Shown: piece by piece, positions 25,601-38,100 of the stretch
Position numbering within the stretch: position 1 is the stretch's first letter
How the letters are laid out: each line of letters starts with the position of its first letter
Assembly (NCBI GenBank): GCA_020091685.1
Contig: CM034599.1
Coordinates: 26,907,922-26,971,921, forward strand
Direction: 5' to 3'
DNA length: 64,000 nucleotides
Source: Lutjanus erythropterus
Taxonomy: Eukaryota; Chordata; Actinopteri; Lutjaniformes; Lutjanidae
Made by a program: the position numbers and the translations under genes
The notes under the pieces: generated by a model
Database searches by the model: none
Seen by the model: the letters and a program-made list of their open reading frames with translations, nothing else
What the model was told of the DNA's origin: nothing

Positions 25601-27421
25601 TCTTAAGGTTGTCATCTCTCTTGATGTGAATGCAGTGCACTGGAGGCAGCAGCTGCTTTGGGAGGAAAGGACCTGGAACCATTTTATACTCTTTTAGAGG
25701 GAGGCAGAGAGGGCAGGTTCTACAGGGTAAGTTAAATATTTTCCTTGTTCCCTACAACTGCTGAGTGTTAAGTGACTGGCCACAGATTATTCCATTAACT
25801 TGACATGCGAAAGATGTGTCCTCTTTGCCCATATTTTGTTTCATCAAGGTTGTTATAGTCATGTTGATTCACTTAGCTTTAAAATGTGGTTTCTAGGTTA
25901 AAGTAATTTCCTATAAACATTGTCCTGTTGTTTTACTAACAAGTTAGTATTTCAGTGTGATGGTGGAACATAATTTCTCTACACAGTGAGAGTTTTATTG
26001 AGCCTTTGTGTTAGTATTGATCTGGTTCTTCCAGCAGTTTGTAGTGATTTCTGTTTTAACCCAGTTTGTTGTGATGTTTAAGATGACAGGTTCAGATAAG
26101 CAATTTTTCTAACTTTACAGAGTTTCTCTTGTATTATTATTGTGGCTACTTTCTTTCTCTTTGGTGATATTACTGCACTGTAACTTTAATCGTTACAGAA
26201 ATAATATGGAAAAGGTTGGTGGTGACTGTTTTGGATTTATTTGTGGCAAAATATAACATTCAACATACAAATGCTGTCTTCTTGCTATTGAACAAAACTG
26301 TTCATATGTGCTTCTGGATTATACAAAGATTAAGACACAAGTTTTTACTTGGAGTTCCATTTTTCCCCGGCTATGAGTTTTAGACTGTCATTTCTAATAC
26401 CATTTTAACCATAGATTATCACTTTTCTGTCTTCAGGAGATGGAAGACTTCTTCTATTACTGCCAAATCCGCCATCAAGGCATTGACTCACTGAAGAAAC
26501 GAGAAGTGTCCACCAAAATCCCCCTGTCAGAGGTTCCCTCTCTAATGAGAGCTTTGGCCTATTTCCCTTCTGAGCAAGAGGTACAATGTGTATAAGTGAA
26601 ATGACATTCAAAATCAACAGCAAATATAGCTTTATCTGACAGTAAAAACATTACAAAAAAGTTGTTTTATATCTCAAACCTATTTAAAAATTGCTTTATT
26701 ATTTTCATTAGATAGAAGATATGCATAACGAGGTCAAGTTCAGCAAGTATGCCGAAACAGGAAAATATGTAACTGACATCGATCTGGAGGAGTTTATCAA
26801 GCTGTATGTCAACCATCGCCCAGCCTTTGGCATTTTTAGCAAAGAGCTTGCCCAAGCTTTTCCCATCCTTGGTGTCTGTGATAGTACAGGACAGGCTGTT
26901 CTGCAGAGACATAAAATGCTAGAGCTTCTACAGACTCGAGGTACAGTATGCTGCCTGCTATTCTGTCAGTAAATGATTAATCTGTTCTTGATCTAATCTT
27001 GATTCTCTCTTTCTACTTTTCTACTTACAGTGCTTCAGTATCAAAGTGGCACAATCTCCAACATATGCATAATTCTGATATTTTTGACAGGAGAATGCAT
27101 GACAGAGGAAGAGGTGGCAGAGTGTTTCACAACACTTTTAGGCCTCAATGAAGAGGAGGAAGAAGCAGAGGGAGGATGTTCTGAGCATGACATTCATAAA
27201 CCTGACAGTATGTAAAAGGAAAACTCACTTACAAACCATGAACAATTCACACAATGGCTGAAAAACATCATCAGTTTTTGATATGTGTTTGTCTAGGTGG
27301 AGGTTCAGAATGCTCACTGGAGCATGCGATCCCAGACGAGATATCTATGGAGATATTTACAGGTCACATCTTGGGCTTCCCATCCTCAGCAGACCAGACT
27401 GACAGGTCCTCATCTCCATAG
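16680..27421 (+). CDS. cfap251: Cilia and flagella associated protein 251 (WD repeat protein 66)
   Basis: WD40 protein of motile cilia and sperm flagella, part of the calmodulin- and spoke-associated complex at the base of radial spoke 3. Twenty exons: 16680-16829, 18175-18315, 18441-18550, 18638-18746, 20108-20188, 20292-20369, 20444-20485, 20608-20858, 20960-21136, 22556-22806, 22946-23097, 23596-23772, 23892-24076, 24204-24318, 25372-25535, 25636-25726, 26437-26580, 26712-26940, 27091-27207, 27297-27421. They give 962 residues in one frame. Many WD-type blades are visible (e.g. [54 protein letters not shown]). A C-terminal EF-hand-like region follows ([19 protein letters not shown], residues about 825-843), then an acidic stretch ([11 protein letters not shown]). 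The N-terminus is only about 50 residues, without the long Glu-rich extension of the human protein (about 1149 residues). Confidence 0.95.
16925..18037. repeat. Composite fish repeat in cfap251 intron 1
   Basis: Outer element starts ACAGTGGTGGCATGTAA, carries TACTCAAGTACTGTAAGTAC and ends ACTTCATCCACCACT, the ends of the common fish repeat with GTGGTGGA/TCCACCAC termini. It is interrupted by a hAT fragment near 17223-17348 (ends in ACAAGTTGCAGTCCTG) and by a complete hAT MITE at 17672-18019, so it is the older host of at least one nested insertion. Confidence 0.75.
17672..18019. mobile_element. hAT-type MITE with perfect 8-bp target duplication
   Basis: A 348-bp element from TAGAGCTACAAC to GTTGCAGCCCTA, with imperfect inverted ends. 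It is flanked on both sides by GAATACTT (17664-17671 and 18020-18027), an exact 8-bp target-site duplication. Non-coding; inserted inside another repeat in cfap251 intron 1. Confidence 0.9.
18747..20107. other. cfap251 intron 4
   Basis: Intron of about 1.36 kb with no convincing exon. It holds a pyrimidine-rich stretch (about 19130-19400) that stays open in several frames because of base composition, and a short CAGA microsatellite near 19867-19893. No transposon was recognised. Confidence 0.6.
21150..22450. mobile_element. Long inverted-repeat (foldback-type) element filling cfap251 intron 9
   Basis: Two arms of about 200 bp are inverted copies. The left arm holds TTTTGCTCCCATTTTTCA (about 21165) and CATATAGAGATGCTGATTAAA (about 21313). 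The right arm holds, in reverse, TTTTTGCTCCCATTTTCA (about 22430) and CATATAGAGATGCTGCTAAA (about 22280). About 900 bp of unique sequence lies between. The intron spans 21137-22555, so the element makes up almost all of it. No transposase frame was seen in the middle, so it is probably non-autonomous. Confidence 0.75.
23229..23565. repeat. MITE in cfap251 intron 11
   Basis: Begins AGGGTCTCTGCAGGGCTTCA and ends CTACAGAAACCCTGCA, imperfect inverted ends around an A/T-rich core with repeated GTCTTAAA phrases. A partial relative begins at 44980 (GGGTCGCTGCAGGTCCTTAA) in mlxip intron 16. Confidence 0.7.
25840..26160. repeat. Diverged repeat, copy 1 (cfap251 intron 16)
   Basis: Shares a run of phrases in the same order with 27795-28140: AGTTAGTATTTCAGTG, GTGGAACATA/GTGAAACATA, GTGAGAGTTTTATTG/GTGATAGTTTTATTG, TATTGATCTGGTTCTTCCAG, CTTGTATT. 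The two copies lie 2 kb apart on either side of the last cfap251 exons. Confidence 0.65.
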
Positions 27422-29128
27422 TGATGATAGCAGTGAATTGTCTGTTAGTCCAGAACAAGTTGTGTGGAAGACGAGCCTCAGATTCTCTGCAGTTATTTGT
27501 CAGGTTTCTTTCCATGCCCTAATGTGCTGGAATTTTTCTCATGTCCAGCTTTGTTACATACTACATATAAAATTATAGATGAACAAATTAAATAGTATTT
27601 TAATTTTTACATTTAAAGGGATGGTTCACCCCAAAGTCAAAAATGTAGATTTTTCCTCTGGCCTGTCTTGGTATTTATTCACCTAGTTTATTTTGGTGTG
27701 AGTTTTTGAGATATCAGCTGTAGAGATGTCTTCCTTCATTTGTTGTGAAAGCACACAAAATAACTTATTGCAAAGTGATTTTGTGTGCTGATTTACCAAG
27801 CTTTAAAATCTTGGCTTCTCGGTTAAAGTCATTTAACAGAAATATTTGTCCTGTGACTTTACATGTCAGTTAGTATTTCAGTGAGCTGGTGAAACATAGT
27901 CCCTACATAGTGATAGTTTTATTGTATTGGTTTCTTTGTATTGGTATAGTAGTATGCTCATGTAGTATTGATCTGGTTCTTCCAGCAGTTTATATTTCCC
28001 TATAGATTTCCATTTTACATTTGTTTATTTTAATGGTTAACAGTACAGGCTCAGCTTTCACACATGCATTTCTTAATTTTATTGAAGTTTGCTTGTATTG
28101 TTTTCTTTTGCATATGTATGAAAGTGTAGTATCAGCACTTTTTGGTGAATTACTTTAACAAATAAATAGTTTTTAAAAACATTCATGAGTTGTGTAAATC
28201 TAATATAGTATTACTTTTGTTAAAATGGCATTACTTTTCGTGAAGAGCGAAGTATGACTTGTTAAGGACTCAAAACTCAAAGTATAGGATAGGGTTACCC
28301 AGATCATTTCCCTTAGAGGGCCAAAACTGAAAATGAATAATGGGCCATGGGTCAAAAGGGGATCCCTATTGTACTGTATTGTATTGTTAAGATGCAAAAT
28401 TGTGCACGTTAACAGAACATCACTCAAATTTAAATGAGAAATACATATGAAGAGCATAATATAATGTAAACTTTATTGATTTCACACTAGAGAAATTAAG
28501 TCATTACAGTAGCTCAAGGATAGAAAGTACAGGTAGAAAAGGTGTGTGATAAATAGAATACAAATAAAAATAGAATAAAATATAAGAGAAAAAATATTTT
28601 TTAAAAATTGGCTTAAAAGCTATACACACAAAAGATGGAGATAAAATGTAAATATTAAAATAAAATCACATTTAAAACGAATAAAATACATATCGAGTAC
28701 AATTGTTGTCTCTAGAACCCGAAAAGTGTGCAAGTGTGTGCGACCTGTCGCTTCGGGTTATTTTGAGTCCTTTGGTGGGTGGGGCTCTGACTCAGACCAA
28801 TCAGAAACGCTTTGACACAGGAACTTCCTGCTCTGGACGGTGGAGTCTCTGCAAGCTGTTTTTTGTCAGCTGGTCCCAGCGACTCTTACTTACGTCAACT
28901 ATCTAACAAGACAACAACAAGTTAACTTGGGATATTAGATGCCAACAGAGAGCTTTAACATGAGTGAGCCGAGGACTTGGACTGTACGGCACCAAGTTGA
29001 CAAACTTTAACCAACAACCTCAAACGCGTCTTCCAGCGCTGTTGGCAGTAGCCTCATGAAAGGGAGTTTTATTGTCCTAGCTTGCTGGCTAACATTAGCT
29101 ATTCGTCTGGTGTGTTAACGTTACCGAC
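27422..29128. other. Spacer between cfap251 and mlxip
   Basis: No gene; BCL7A, which lies here in human, is not present. The spacer holds a repeat starting TTAAAGGGATGGTTCACCCC (27616-27790, related to 9106-9590), the second copy of the repeat listed at 25840 (27795-28140), an A-rich segment (28455-28690) resembling 34240-34560, and the mlxip promoter and 5' UTR from about 28700. AATAAA at 28161 could serve cfap251. Confidence 0.6.
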
Positions 29129-32100
29129 ATGGCTACTAAAGAGATGTCTTTACGGCAGAAATACCGTCACCCATCGGCGAGCATAAAGCAGGAGCAGGAG
29201 GACGACTCGGACGCTGAAGAGCCTCACCTGGGGCTGAGGAGATCCGACGGGCTGGAGTCTCAGATCATCCACAGCGGGCACTTCATGGTGTCTTCGCCCC
29301 ACAGCGAACACCCTCCGAAGAAAGGCTACGACTTCGACACTGTCAACAAACAAACCTGTCAGACCTATCATTTTGGCAAGGCGAGCATGTCGCACCTCTC
29401 CATAGACGCCTCACTCACCAAACTTTTTGAGTGCATGACGCTTGCGTACAGGTGAGTCAAAACATCGGGACGTTCAGTTTCACTTAAGATCGTCACACAG
29501 TTCACATTGACGTCTTTTCAGTTCTGCACAGATCAGTAAAGTCATGCATGGGACACACTTCTGTGAAATTGCTGTCACGAGTCAAATCCTCGTGTAACTT
29601 CCTGCTTGACCATTCATTTGTAGTCTGCTTAGTGCCGAGGTGAAAGAAGCAACTCTTTACTTACGTAAGAGAATCAATACCACAGAATAAAAATACTCAA
29701 GTACTCACTCAAAATTATCTAAATAAAAGTAAAATATAAATTATTATCAGCAAAATAATCCGCAGAATTAATGGCTCCTGTGACCACAGAGTAAAAACAC
29801 TCCATGACTAGTAAAAGTTCAGCATTCAGAATTATATATAAAGGTTTCTGTACCTTTATACCTTTATAAATAATCTACAGAAGTAATAGCTCTTGTGACT
29901 GAGTAAAAGTTCCAGTACCACAGGGTAAAAATACTCCATGACTAGTAAAAGTTCAGAATAATATAAATAAAAGTACAGAAATATTACCAGCAAAATGTCA
30001 CTAATCTTGAGAAATAATGGACCCTGTGAGTGATTAAAAGTACCAATACCACAAAGTAAAATATTCCATAACAAGTAGGACTCCTGCATTCAGAATTCTA
30101 TAAATAAAACTACAGAAATATTATCAGCAAAATGTAAATAATCTGTTGCGATAACAGCCCTGGTGACTGATGAAAAGTACCAAGACCATGGAGTAAAAAT
30201 ACTAAATGTTGAGTCATGATTTCAAAATTCTTTACATAAAATTATCAGCAAAACGGAAATAATCTGCTGAAGTAATGGCTGCAATGTTAGAGCTGCAATG
30301 AATAGTTGATTAACATTTTTCACCATTTTCTGACATTTTATGGCCCAACAACTAATTGATCAATTGAGAAAATGATCAACAGATTAATTGATAATGAACA
30401 CAATCAGTAGTTGCAGCCTTAGACATTATCAGATTATTATTACTGGTGACTGGTCTCAGTTACTGGAATGAAAGCATCTGAGAAGTATCATCTGATATAC
30501 TGCTTTTTTGTAAGGTGTCCTAAGCCAAAAAGGTTGGCTCCTGCACACTGTCCAACTTGCAAAATGTCGTTTATTTTTGCGACGTTTCAGTACTAGACCT
30601 TCATAGGCAAACACTGTTTGCCTTTTTCAATTTTTTGATCTTCTCTCTCCAACGCACCTGTCTTTTTTAATAGATGTTTAATAGTAGTATTTCCTTTGTT
30701 TATAAGTTTTATTGTAAAATCTCATTCTAAAAGGTAACCAGCCAACTAAATGCATTGTTGTAAAAAGTACACTATTTCTCCCTGAAATGTAGTTCATTAG
30801 ATGTATAAAGCAGCAGGAAATGTAGTACAAGTACAAGCAACTCACATTTGTGCTTCAGAACAGTCCTTGAATAAATTTACTTGTTACTTTCCATCACTTG
30901 ATTAGTTTAGGACATTATGAGCTCTTAGAACAGGGAATGAACTCAGACCACACTCGCAGTGCTCTTGAAAGAACGCTCTTTGTTTTAACTTGTGTTTGGA
31001 ACAATTTAAACAGGCATCCAGGAACAAACAGTAATCTTTCAGTGCTATCGAGCCAAAATAAGCTGCCAGGGAGGAGTGTTTTAGCATGTCTTGCCAAAGT
31101 TGCCATGGGCTGTGCAAGTCTTCAATTGTATCAGACAGTTCTGACTTCATTCTTTCTTTTATGACAGACGTTTTTTTTTGTTTTGTTTTGATAGTGCTGA
31201 ACTGGAACACTGGGAAATACAGGTCCAGACTTCTTCAATCATATTTATATAAAAGAGTCATAATGACATATGGATTATATAATGTTCTTGCTTAGTTGCG
31301 GTGGGTCAGGTGGTGGAGTTGGTGGGTCAGTTCCCCTTTCACTGCGTGCATTTTGAGGAAACTTGAACAAAAAGTGTCAAAAATGCCAAATTAATATAAT
31401 GTATGAGACAGTGATTGCCAGTTCTGTGTGAATTAGTTTTTATCATACTGGATATCAGCTGGCTCCACCACTGGTTGAAGGCAAGTAGTGAGAACATATA
31501 TGTGACATCTGTCTCTATTGCTCTTTGCCAACTATTTTGAGAATTTTAGTCATGAGTCCAGATTTTTTTGGGGAGAGAGAAAGAGAGAGAGCTGCCAGTC
31601 ATTACAGATCATATTGCACATAGCTCTCTGGCTGCCTGTGTGATTATCCAGTCTTAATTATTAAATCTGCAGGGTCCTCTAGAAATAATTATTTTAAATA
31701 TTCAGTGTAATGTGGGATTTTGGCACTTGTCACGAATACTGACAAATGAGTCACCAAAGTCAGACCATTGTCATCTAATGTTTTTGTTAGTCTGACAGAC
31801 AGAATAACAGCAACAAAATCTATACTGTTTAGTCTGCAATAGTGTAAAATTGAAAGAAGCAAACAACCATATTTTGTACGTAATAATTTACAAAAAATTA
31901 AATAAATAAAGGACAGGTCCAGTGTTTCTTATCCAATCATTTTTTTTTTCAAATTTGTTCAAAGATTGTGTGTTTTTACACTCTTCTAAAACCCCACACA
32001 TCACCTAACATAGGTTTCTGCATCACGAACAATTACAGGTTCACTGTAGCGTCACCACCTAATATGACACCACTTTTTGTCTTTTTCTTCAGAGTATACC

Positions 32101-35100
32101 ATCCTCCAGATTAAGTCCTTTAAATTAAAGGTGTCATTGATACGTTTACAAGCTTTAGACAGCATAAAAGCTGGATATTTTTTAAGATAAAAACTAAAAG
32201 TCTGGATAAAAAGTTGGATTGAAATTCAGTTGATGGTAACAAGATATTAATGCGCTCACATTACACATGGTTCTCTGTTCACAGCTGTAGTGTTACTGTT
32301 GTGCTGCTGGTGTAGAGCCAGCTGCTCAGAGGATTCCCTCTTGGCAAATGGCATCAACTCAGATTCATCGGGAAGCTTATTTTTAGAGCAGGAAAGCACC
32401 AGTACCAGTTACTGTTCTGCTGTTGTCATTAGAGGGCCATAACTCATAACAAGAACATTTGTGGATCTGCAAACCTTTCCCCCGTAAAACTGCCTTGTCT
32501 CTTTTCATTGTAGCTACTTATTGAAACAGCTTTTTCTACTCCCAAGGACACATACAGAAAGTAGGCACAAAGCAGGAAAGTAGACACAAAGTTGTACAAA
32601 ATTATGAACCACGGCTACTGTCATGTCACTGTGCTGTAACCATGAATTGCAGATAGTCAGAGCAGTACACACAAATGTGTTCCTCTGATGTCACCTTGTT
32701 GTACATTTAGTAGTGCACTCAATGTGTGTTGCAGACCTGCCAGCACTCCAGATATCCTGTTTTCTCCCATATTTCAAGGCCACCTCTTAGTGCCCTCTTA
32801 TTATATTTTTTCTCCCTTAAATTGCATGGCCCTCAAACTGTATTATGAATAATCATCATACTGGGATCCATAAATTTTGTATGTTTGTCAATCTACACGC
32901 ACAATCCACACACAACATACAATCCATCGTCACTGCAACTTGTCAACCCACAACCCAATTCAGCCAGATAACTTAACGTTAGCTGTTGTCAAAATGTTTC
33001 AGTTTATTTTGTCACCCTCATCAAAAACCTCCTGTATTTAAGTTTAAATGTTGGCAGGTATGGTGTGTTGTTTTCTCTCAGTTTATTTGACTCTCTGTTT
33101 TTTTTATTTGACTCCATATCACTGTTGTAATTATCATTCTAACTTGTGCTTGACCTTGGCAAATTCCTGCTTGTTTGTTTTGCTTGCTTTATTTCTTGAA
33201 GTCTTTTCAGTACAGCGGAAGTGTTGGTCAAGGTTACCCGGACCTTTTTTCTTTTGACATTATTTCTGTCTCTTGTTTCATTTCAAATTCATTTAAAAAA
33301 TTTTATTTTAATTTTACTCCAAGACACATTGTTCCGGAGCCTAGTGCAATGGCATTAGGAGTCAAATTCAAGTCAGTCAGTCGTCAGACATGTAACTCCT
33401 GTCGCCAAACGGTGCTGTCTTACCTTTTACTGAGTGATGAACTCTGGCTCAGTGTCACTGCAAGCAAACATGTCTCTTAGGCATTAAAGCTTGGGGTCAT
33501 TTTCAAGCATTGCTATTAATGCCAAAATAAGTGTTGTAAAATCACATGTTAAAAGATTCTGACAGAGACAAAATGCTGGTTTCAAGATATTAAAGTTGAG
33601 CAGAATAGATTTACGATAAAACAAACTTTAACAAATCCGAAAAGTTACAGTGATGTGTTATTGTGGGGTAGAAATACGAACAACAATAAAGGCAACGGGC
33701 TTCATCTGCTGATAACACAATGGAGAAAAGTCTTTGAGAGTCTGAGTTATTGTTGAGATACTGGCAATGTACTTTCAGAAGTTAAGCCATCATATTTGTT
33801 ACATAGAAAGTCATGTGTCTCTTGAAAAATTATTTGACTGTTATTTTTCTTGTTTTTTCAGTGGTAAGTTGGTATCTCCTAAATGGAAGAATTTCAAGGG
33901 TCTAAAACTGCTTTGGAGAGACAAGATCCGCCTCAACAACGCCATATGGAGGGCCTGGTATATGCAGTGTAAGAGATCCACACCATTTCTTTCATTTGTT
34001 ATCCATAAAGTGTAGGTTTTATTGTTTTAGTTTTGAGTTTAAAGGTCTAGTGTGTAACATTTATGATGATTTAGTGGCAGAGATAGAATATAATATTTGT
34101 AAGTATGTTTCCATGATTGTATAATCACCTGAAAATAAGAATCATTGTGTTTTCACTGAACATTGACGTGACTCACTCAGGAAATGACGGCATCACCAGT
34201 GAACCCAAGCCAATTCAAGTTTGAGACGCCTGCCTTAAAGTGATAGAGAGATAAGATAACATAGAACGTTTTTAATCCAGAAGGAAGTTCTTGTGTGATT
34301 CCTCCAAAATTACAGTAACATAAGAATAACAACAACAGAGCATCAAATATAAATATAAATGAAATATAAATATAAAGTGTATAAGGATGAAATGCAGTGC
34401 CTAATACACTAACAATACAAGTAAGATAAATTAAGTGCAAAAGTAAGCTAAACAGACAAAGTAGTAATGGCAGTTAGACTGAAAGTAATATGAGTAATAT
34501 ATTGAGAGGTCATAAAGAGGTTATACTATGCCACATAACTAATGCAAAGATAGCACATGATAATGAACAGAATTGTACGTGATAATAGTGATAGCGAAAG
34601 TAATACTGCACAAGGTATTAACACATGATACTAAATATGATAGAAAAGAAATGTACATAAAGTCCATGATATTGAAAATATTGCACATGATAATGAACAA
34701 AATATAGCATACATACATACATACATACATATGGGTCCTCTCCCATGGAGTTTGCCATGTTGCAGCCCCAGACAGGGTCTTTCAACTTATAAGCAAATTT
34801 CACACCCACCCTGCGTTCTCCTACAAGCTGGCAATGGTAGAATGAGACAACATGTTTGCAATGTGCAAACTAGATGCCACTATATTCTACACCCAAGTTC
34901 TAAATTGAGGTGCTGCATGCATGAAGAAATTTGAATCTGGTTTAAGAACCTATTGTCAAAAATAGTGTGGAGGCTCCTTCATAAATATGATAGTCTTTAT
35001 ATTGATATATCTACATTTTGGTGCATGTTGCCCATTTCAGGATCCAGGACGTCACCAGGCTTTACTCTCCCCCCCAGTTTACATGTGTATGTTTATTACA

Positions 35101-38100
35101 ACCCACATGTAACAGTACTTGCAACATTGTCCGCAAAAACAAGAACTATCACAGTATGGAACTGAGTTCTGTTTTTTTTTTTTTTTATCATTTTTTCAAG
35201 ATAAATATTGGCACAGTGTTTGCAACTTCCTACAGTGCTAGTAACAGTTTGTTTACATGCCATGAGCAGTTTTGACAGTGACAAATAGCAACTCTCATTC
35301 ATGTCTCAAAAATAAACACAAGCTGGGTCAGGCTTTTCATGAGCTATGAGCTGAGCTCTGACCTTTCACCTGAAACGGTTCATGTTGGTGTGCCCTGGTG
35401 AAGCTGTTGTCTGCATGTATGATAAAGAAATAGGATTTCTTATAAAAGGAAAAGTAATAATCCACATTGTGTTGTGTTATGATTAATATTCTGTGTAATT
35501 ATTGATATTTGTTTGTGACACTTGCTGGGGGTCTTGATTATGACACAAAATAAACAACCAATCAGCAAGGCCTGGATGGTGAGGAAATTTGTGAGCTTAA
35601 AGAGTGCAAGTGTCACAAAAAGTTAAATGTCACTTTAACCACTTTTCTGATCTTTATAGCATTAAGAAATATGTGCATAAGACGAGGAACCGTGTATTAC
35701 AATTGGGTGTAACTTTGTGGTTGTTTTTTTACCCCCAGATGTGGAGAAAAGGGATAATCCTGTTTGTCACTTTGTGACTCCCCTGGACGGAAGTATGGAC
35801 TTGGACATTCATCGTCCTCCTGAGGTAAAACTTGGGGAAAAAAATTGTCACTATGTGGTGTAAAAACAGCACACAATGTTACTGAAATCCTCTGATGGAC
35901 CATTCGGACTCTTTCACATGTACTTGTCATTCATTTTTAAGTTTCCCTTGTCACTTCCTTTCTTTGTGCTATGTGTGTTGTGGAATTTGTTGGGTTTCCC
36001 ATCTCACTTTTTCCCTTTTTAATAGCAGTTTTTTCTGCACATGTAAGCAAAGACACATTTCTTCCTTTTGCATGCGAAGGGTGGACAATAAATATCTATT
36101 CTATTCTCTTTCGTCTGCAGGCTACTGGCACAGAGGGGAAATGCTGGAAAAGAAGAATTGAAATTGTCATAAGAGAATACCACAAGTGGAGAACATACTT
36201 TAAGAAAAGGGTACTGTATTGTTCAATTTTATGGAAACACTTGGTATTTTGTAGATTTATCTATTTGATTGGTCATAAAACATTGATATTTATCTAATGT
36301 GGCTCTTGTATAGTTACAGAAGCACAAGGACGAGGACCTCTCAAGTTTGCTTAAGGTATGCAAAGCTGCATCATGCTCAACTCACCAAAGTGCTGTTAGT
36401 ATCAACATGACATTACTATCAGCATCTTGTTAACCAGATGTTGATACTGATGGAATTAACCTATGCTAACCTGGTCACTTGCACATTATTTGTATACTTT
36501 TCACTTTGCATCTTTGACTATGCAAACAATTGACTGCTTGCACCTAATGTAGCTTGTAACTTGCACAAAACACATATATATTTATAGAAATAAGGTTAAT
36601 TATTTTTTAAAGACAAGAAAATCATCCCATGTTGGCTGTACTCACCACCGCATGCTTGGGTGTTATTAACTGGCTTGGTGGTTGCATTTTGAATATTCAA
36701 AGGGCCCAGAGGAGCAGTTATCGCTGTTTGGGGAAGTCTCTCCAGACATGCTCCGTGTCTCCTTTTATCAGGATGAAGAGACTGCAGCACGACGTATGCC
36801 TCGTAAGCATAATGAAACGCCTGCCCCTATGGAGATGGACCCCCTATTTGATATGGATGTTCTGATGTCTGAGTTTTCAGACACGCTGTTCTCTACGTTG
36901 GCCTCACATCAGCACATAGCCTGGCCCAATCCAAGGGAGATTGGTGAGAAAATCATCAACTTTCTATTTTATGAAAACAGTAGAGACATCATATATAGAT
37001 TTTTAATATTTTCCTGTCACTCAATACTTGATTTGAAATCCATATGAAACAACATTTTGAGACTATCAGGCTTCTGTATTGTGATGTATTTCTGAGTGAA
37101 ACAGGATAGGCAGACGGGACATAATGCTGGGAGGAATTTGAACATTGAGAGTTGGGCGATATAGCCACTAAAAGTTGATTAAAAGTGGAAAAGAAAAGTC
37201 GTGATATTATTGGTTGAAACTGGTTGATTGAAGCCTATATATGCACAAGTCATTTTGTTTCACAGGAAAATAACATCATTGGGTTTTGTCATAAGAACAA
37301 AGAAATTGATTTTTTATTGTTTGTTTTTGTGGTTGTAAATAAGTGCACAATATAATGGCTAGGGCTGTCATAATTCACCAAATCCATGATTTGATTTGAA
37401 GTTAATGATTCAATTTGATTTTTCCATTTGAACATTTTTTTAAGCACTGAGGCCTCTGTCATTGTTAAACTATCAAGTCATGTGTATGTGCAGATCAGCA
37501 GATCATTGGTTTTATGCCCTAACAACTGTTATTTGACATGCAGCAAATAGATATTTTTGTCTTTTTTTAGACAAATTCTAACTTTTCTCTTTTGTTCAAT
37601 CTGTATTTTTCTAAATTATGTAGCGTCTGAATATGAGTGCTGCTTGGGGCTGGATTTCAACAATGTGTTATGTACCTGTCAAAATATTAGATGTCTTCCC
37701 TACCTCTGCCTCTTTACCTTCCACAGCTCATGCAGGGAACGCAGACATGATTCAACCAGGACTCATCCCCTTACAACCCAACTTAGACTTCATGGACTCC
37801 TTTGATCCGCTACAAGGTAGTCGTAAGGCACCATCCATAGCTGCAGTAGTACTGCACACACACACTAATTTTGTACACTTTTCAGTAATCAAGCGCACAT
37901 GTTCTTGTAACTCTGCTATAGCAATTGGCTTAGCCTAACACAAAAAGTAGTGTGGTTTTACTAACCTCTAGCTAACATAGAGACTCTTGTTCCAGACTTA
38001 TTTCACAGCCTCCGTCAGCCCACCTTCCCCTCTGTTTCCCCCACTGCATCATCTGTCACCCCTCTACCCAGCAGCAGCTCTCAGTCACAGGTAAACACCG

